Assembly: GCA_002306975.1 (NCBI GenBank)
Contig: DBTI01000114.1
Span: 69,893 to 75,986 of the forward strand
Length of the DNA: 6,094 nucleotides
Direction: 5' to 3'
Source: Ruminococcaceae bacterium UBA1320
GTDB lineage: Bacteria > Bacillota > Clostridia > Oscillospirales > Ethanoligenentaceae
Position 1 is the stretch's first letter, and each line of letters begins with the position of its first letter. Made by a program: the position numbers and the translations under genes. Of the stretch, positions 5,075 to 6,094 are shown piece after piece. Under the pieces are notes generated by a model. The model was not told where the DNA came from. It did not search any database and was given only the letters and a program-made list of their open reading frames with translations.

Positions 5075-6094
5075 TTAGTTGCTAAGGCCTTTGGCCCAGC
5101 TGTATGTATTGAGGAACGGATCCGGCTTTACTGCTGAAGGCGTGCTCCATACTTCTTTGATTGAGCCGTCCGCCTGAACCTCGCCGATGCGAACAGGCTT
5201 ATAAAGATGCTGATTATCGCCGTCAATTGTAATTTTCCCTTCCGGTGCGTCAAATGTCAGACCCTTTGCGGCGGTCTTTACCTTGTCAACATCGGTTGAT
5301 CCTGCTTTTTCAACAGCCTTGCTCCAAAGGTATACTGCATTGTAGCCCGCTTCGATTGGGTCGTCGGTTACACGGCTGTCGCCGTATTTGGCTTTATAGT
5401 TTTCAACGAATGTCTTGTTTTCAGGTGTGTCGGTTGTCTGATAATAGTTCCATGATACATACTGACCCTGCATGTTCGCGGCGCCGATACTCTTGACCTC
5501 TTCTTCGGCAATACTGACGGAAAGCGTAGTAAGATCAGATGAGGAAATTCCGGCATCCTTGAGTTGCTTGAAGAATGCGACGTTGCTGTCACCGTTCAGC
5601 GTATTGAATACAACATCAGGCTTTGCCGCCTTTATCTTGTTGATGATCGTACTGTAGTCGGTGTTGCCCATGGGGGTATATTCTTCACCTGCAACCGTGC
5701 CGCCTTCAGCCGTTAATTCTGCTTTTATGATCTTGTTTGCGGTGCGGGGGAATACATAGTCGGAACCAAGAAGGAAGAACTTCTTGCCCTTGTTTTTCAA
5801 GAGCCATTCTACTGCGGGAACAATCTGCTGGTTCGGCGCGGCTCCTGTATAAAAGATATTCGGTGACTGCTCCATGCCTTCATATTGAACCGGATACCAT
5901 AACAGTCCGTTATTCTGTTCCACGACAGGCTTCACAGCCTTGCGGCTTGCTGAAGTCCAGCAGCCGAATATTGTCGCAACTTTATCGTCCTGAAGCAGCT
6001 TTTTTGCTTTTTCTGCAAATGTCTGCGGATCCGACGCACCGTCTTCAATTACAGGTTCAATCTTTTTGCCCAATACTCCGCCTTTTGCATTAAT
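5075..6094 (-). CDS. urtA: Urea ABC transporter substrate-binding protein UrtA (5' end outside window)
   Basis: Extracellular (periplasmic-type) urea receptor that delivers urea to UrtB/UrtC; a type I periplasmic-binding fold related to LivJ and the amide sensor AmiC. The window shows 339 codons plus the TAA stop, against a usual ~420-440. The missing part would include the signal peptide and probably a lipobox, as expected for a Gram-positive lipoprotein. The frame runs open to the last base, and the TTG at 6073 is an internal leucine, not a start. Numbering from the edge, landmarks are EDGASDPQTFAEKAKKLL (17-34), FGCWTSASRKAVKPVVE (43-59), LLWYPVQYEGME (64-75), YTGAAPNQQ (82-90), GSDYVFPRTAN (110-120), then FNTLNGDSNVAFFKQL and the C-terminal DPFLNTYSWAKGLSN. 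The FGCWTSASRK and WYPVQYEG blocks point to urea rather than amino-acid receptors. It is the first visible gene of the operon; its promoter is beyond the window. Confidence 0.96.
   Translation of the reverse strand: MNAKGGVLGKKIEPVIEDGASDPQTFAEKAKKLLQDDKVATIFGCWTSASRKAVKPVVEQNNGLLWYPVQYEGMEQSPNIFYTGAAPNQQIVPAVEWLLKNKGKKFFLLGSDYVFPRTANKIIKAELTAEGGTVAGEEYTPMGNTDYSTIINKIKAAKPDVVFNTLNGDSNVAFFKQLKDAGISSSDLTTLSVSIAEEEVKSIGAANMQGQYVSWNYYQTTDTPENKTFVENYKAKYGDSRVTDDPIEAGYNAVYLWSKAVEKAGSTDVDKVKTAAKGLTFDAPEGKITIDGDNQHLYKPVRIGEVQADGSIKEVWSTPSAVKPDPFLNTYSWAKGLSN

Overview
The window holds an ordinary but well-ordered urea utilisation locus, with every gene on the minus strand. In transcription order, from the high to the low coordinates, it reads urtA (5' end outside the window), urtB, urtC, urtD, urtE, then ureA, ureB, ureC (3' end outside the window). 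The organism looks like a low-to-moderate GC Gram-positive bacterium, probably Bacillota of the class Clostridia. The grounds are purine-rich Shine-Dalgarno sequences before almost every gene, GTG starts, AT-rich gaps, separate (unfused) gamma, beta and alpha urease genes, and a short UrtB without the long N-terminal extension of many proteobacterial homologs. That placement is an inference, not a demonstrated identity.

Transporter half (1397-6094). UrtA is the urea-binding protein, UrtB and UrtC are the two membrane permeases, and UrtD and UrtE are the two ATPases of a high-affinity urea ABC importer related to the Liv branched-chain amino-acid transporters. urtB to urtE are tightly packed: urtB/urtC are 13 nt apart, urtC/urtD 44 nt apart, and urtD/urtE overlap by 17 nt. 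The exception is a 224-nt gap between urtA and urtB. It holds an AT-rich 13-bp inverted repeat enclosing small GC-richer hairpins, and an AGGAGGG Shine-Dalgarno core with no start codon at normal distance. This may set the UrtA to membrane-subunit ratio.

Urease half (1-1223). ureA, ureB and ureC encode the structural subunits of the nickel urease, which splits imported urea into ammonia and carbamate. The visible part of UreC carries the first two nickel-ligand histidines (HIH). The genes are separated by only 13 and 4 nt. Accessory genes (ureD/E/F/G) are not in the window and would be expected beyond position 1.

The 173-nt gap between urtE and ureA (1224-1396) has no visible intrinsic terminator. 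It does have a good sigma-70-type promoter (TTTACA, 18 nt, TATAAT) for ureABC, with a perfect 7-1-7 palindrome lying over the -10 box that looks like a possible operator. Urease could therefore be made both by readthrough from urt and from its own promoter. I found no mobile element, CRISPR array, tRNA or rRNA, no frameshifted gene, and no evidence of an undescribed system. The points worth checking are regulatory.
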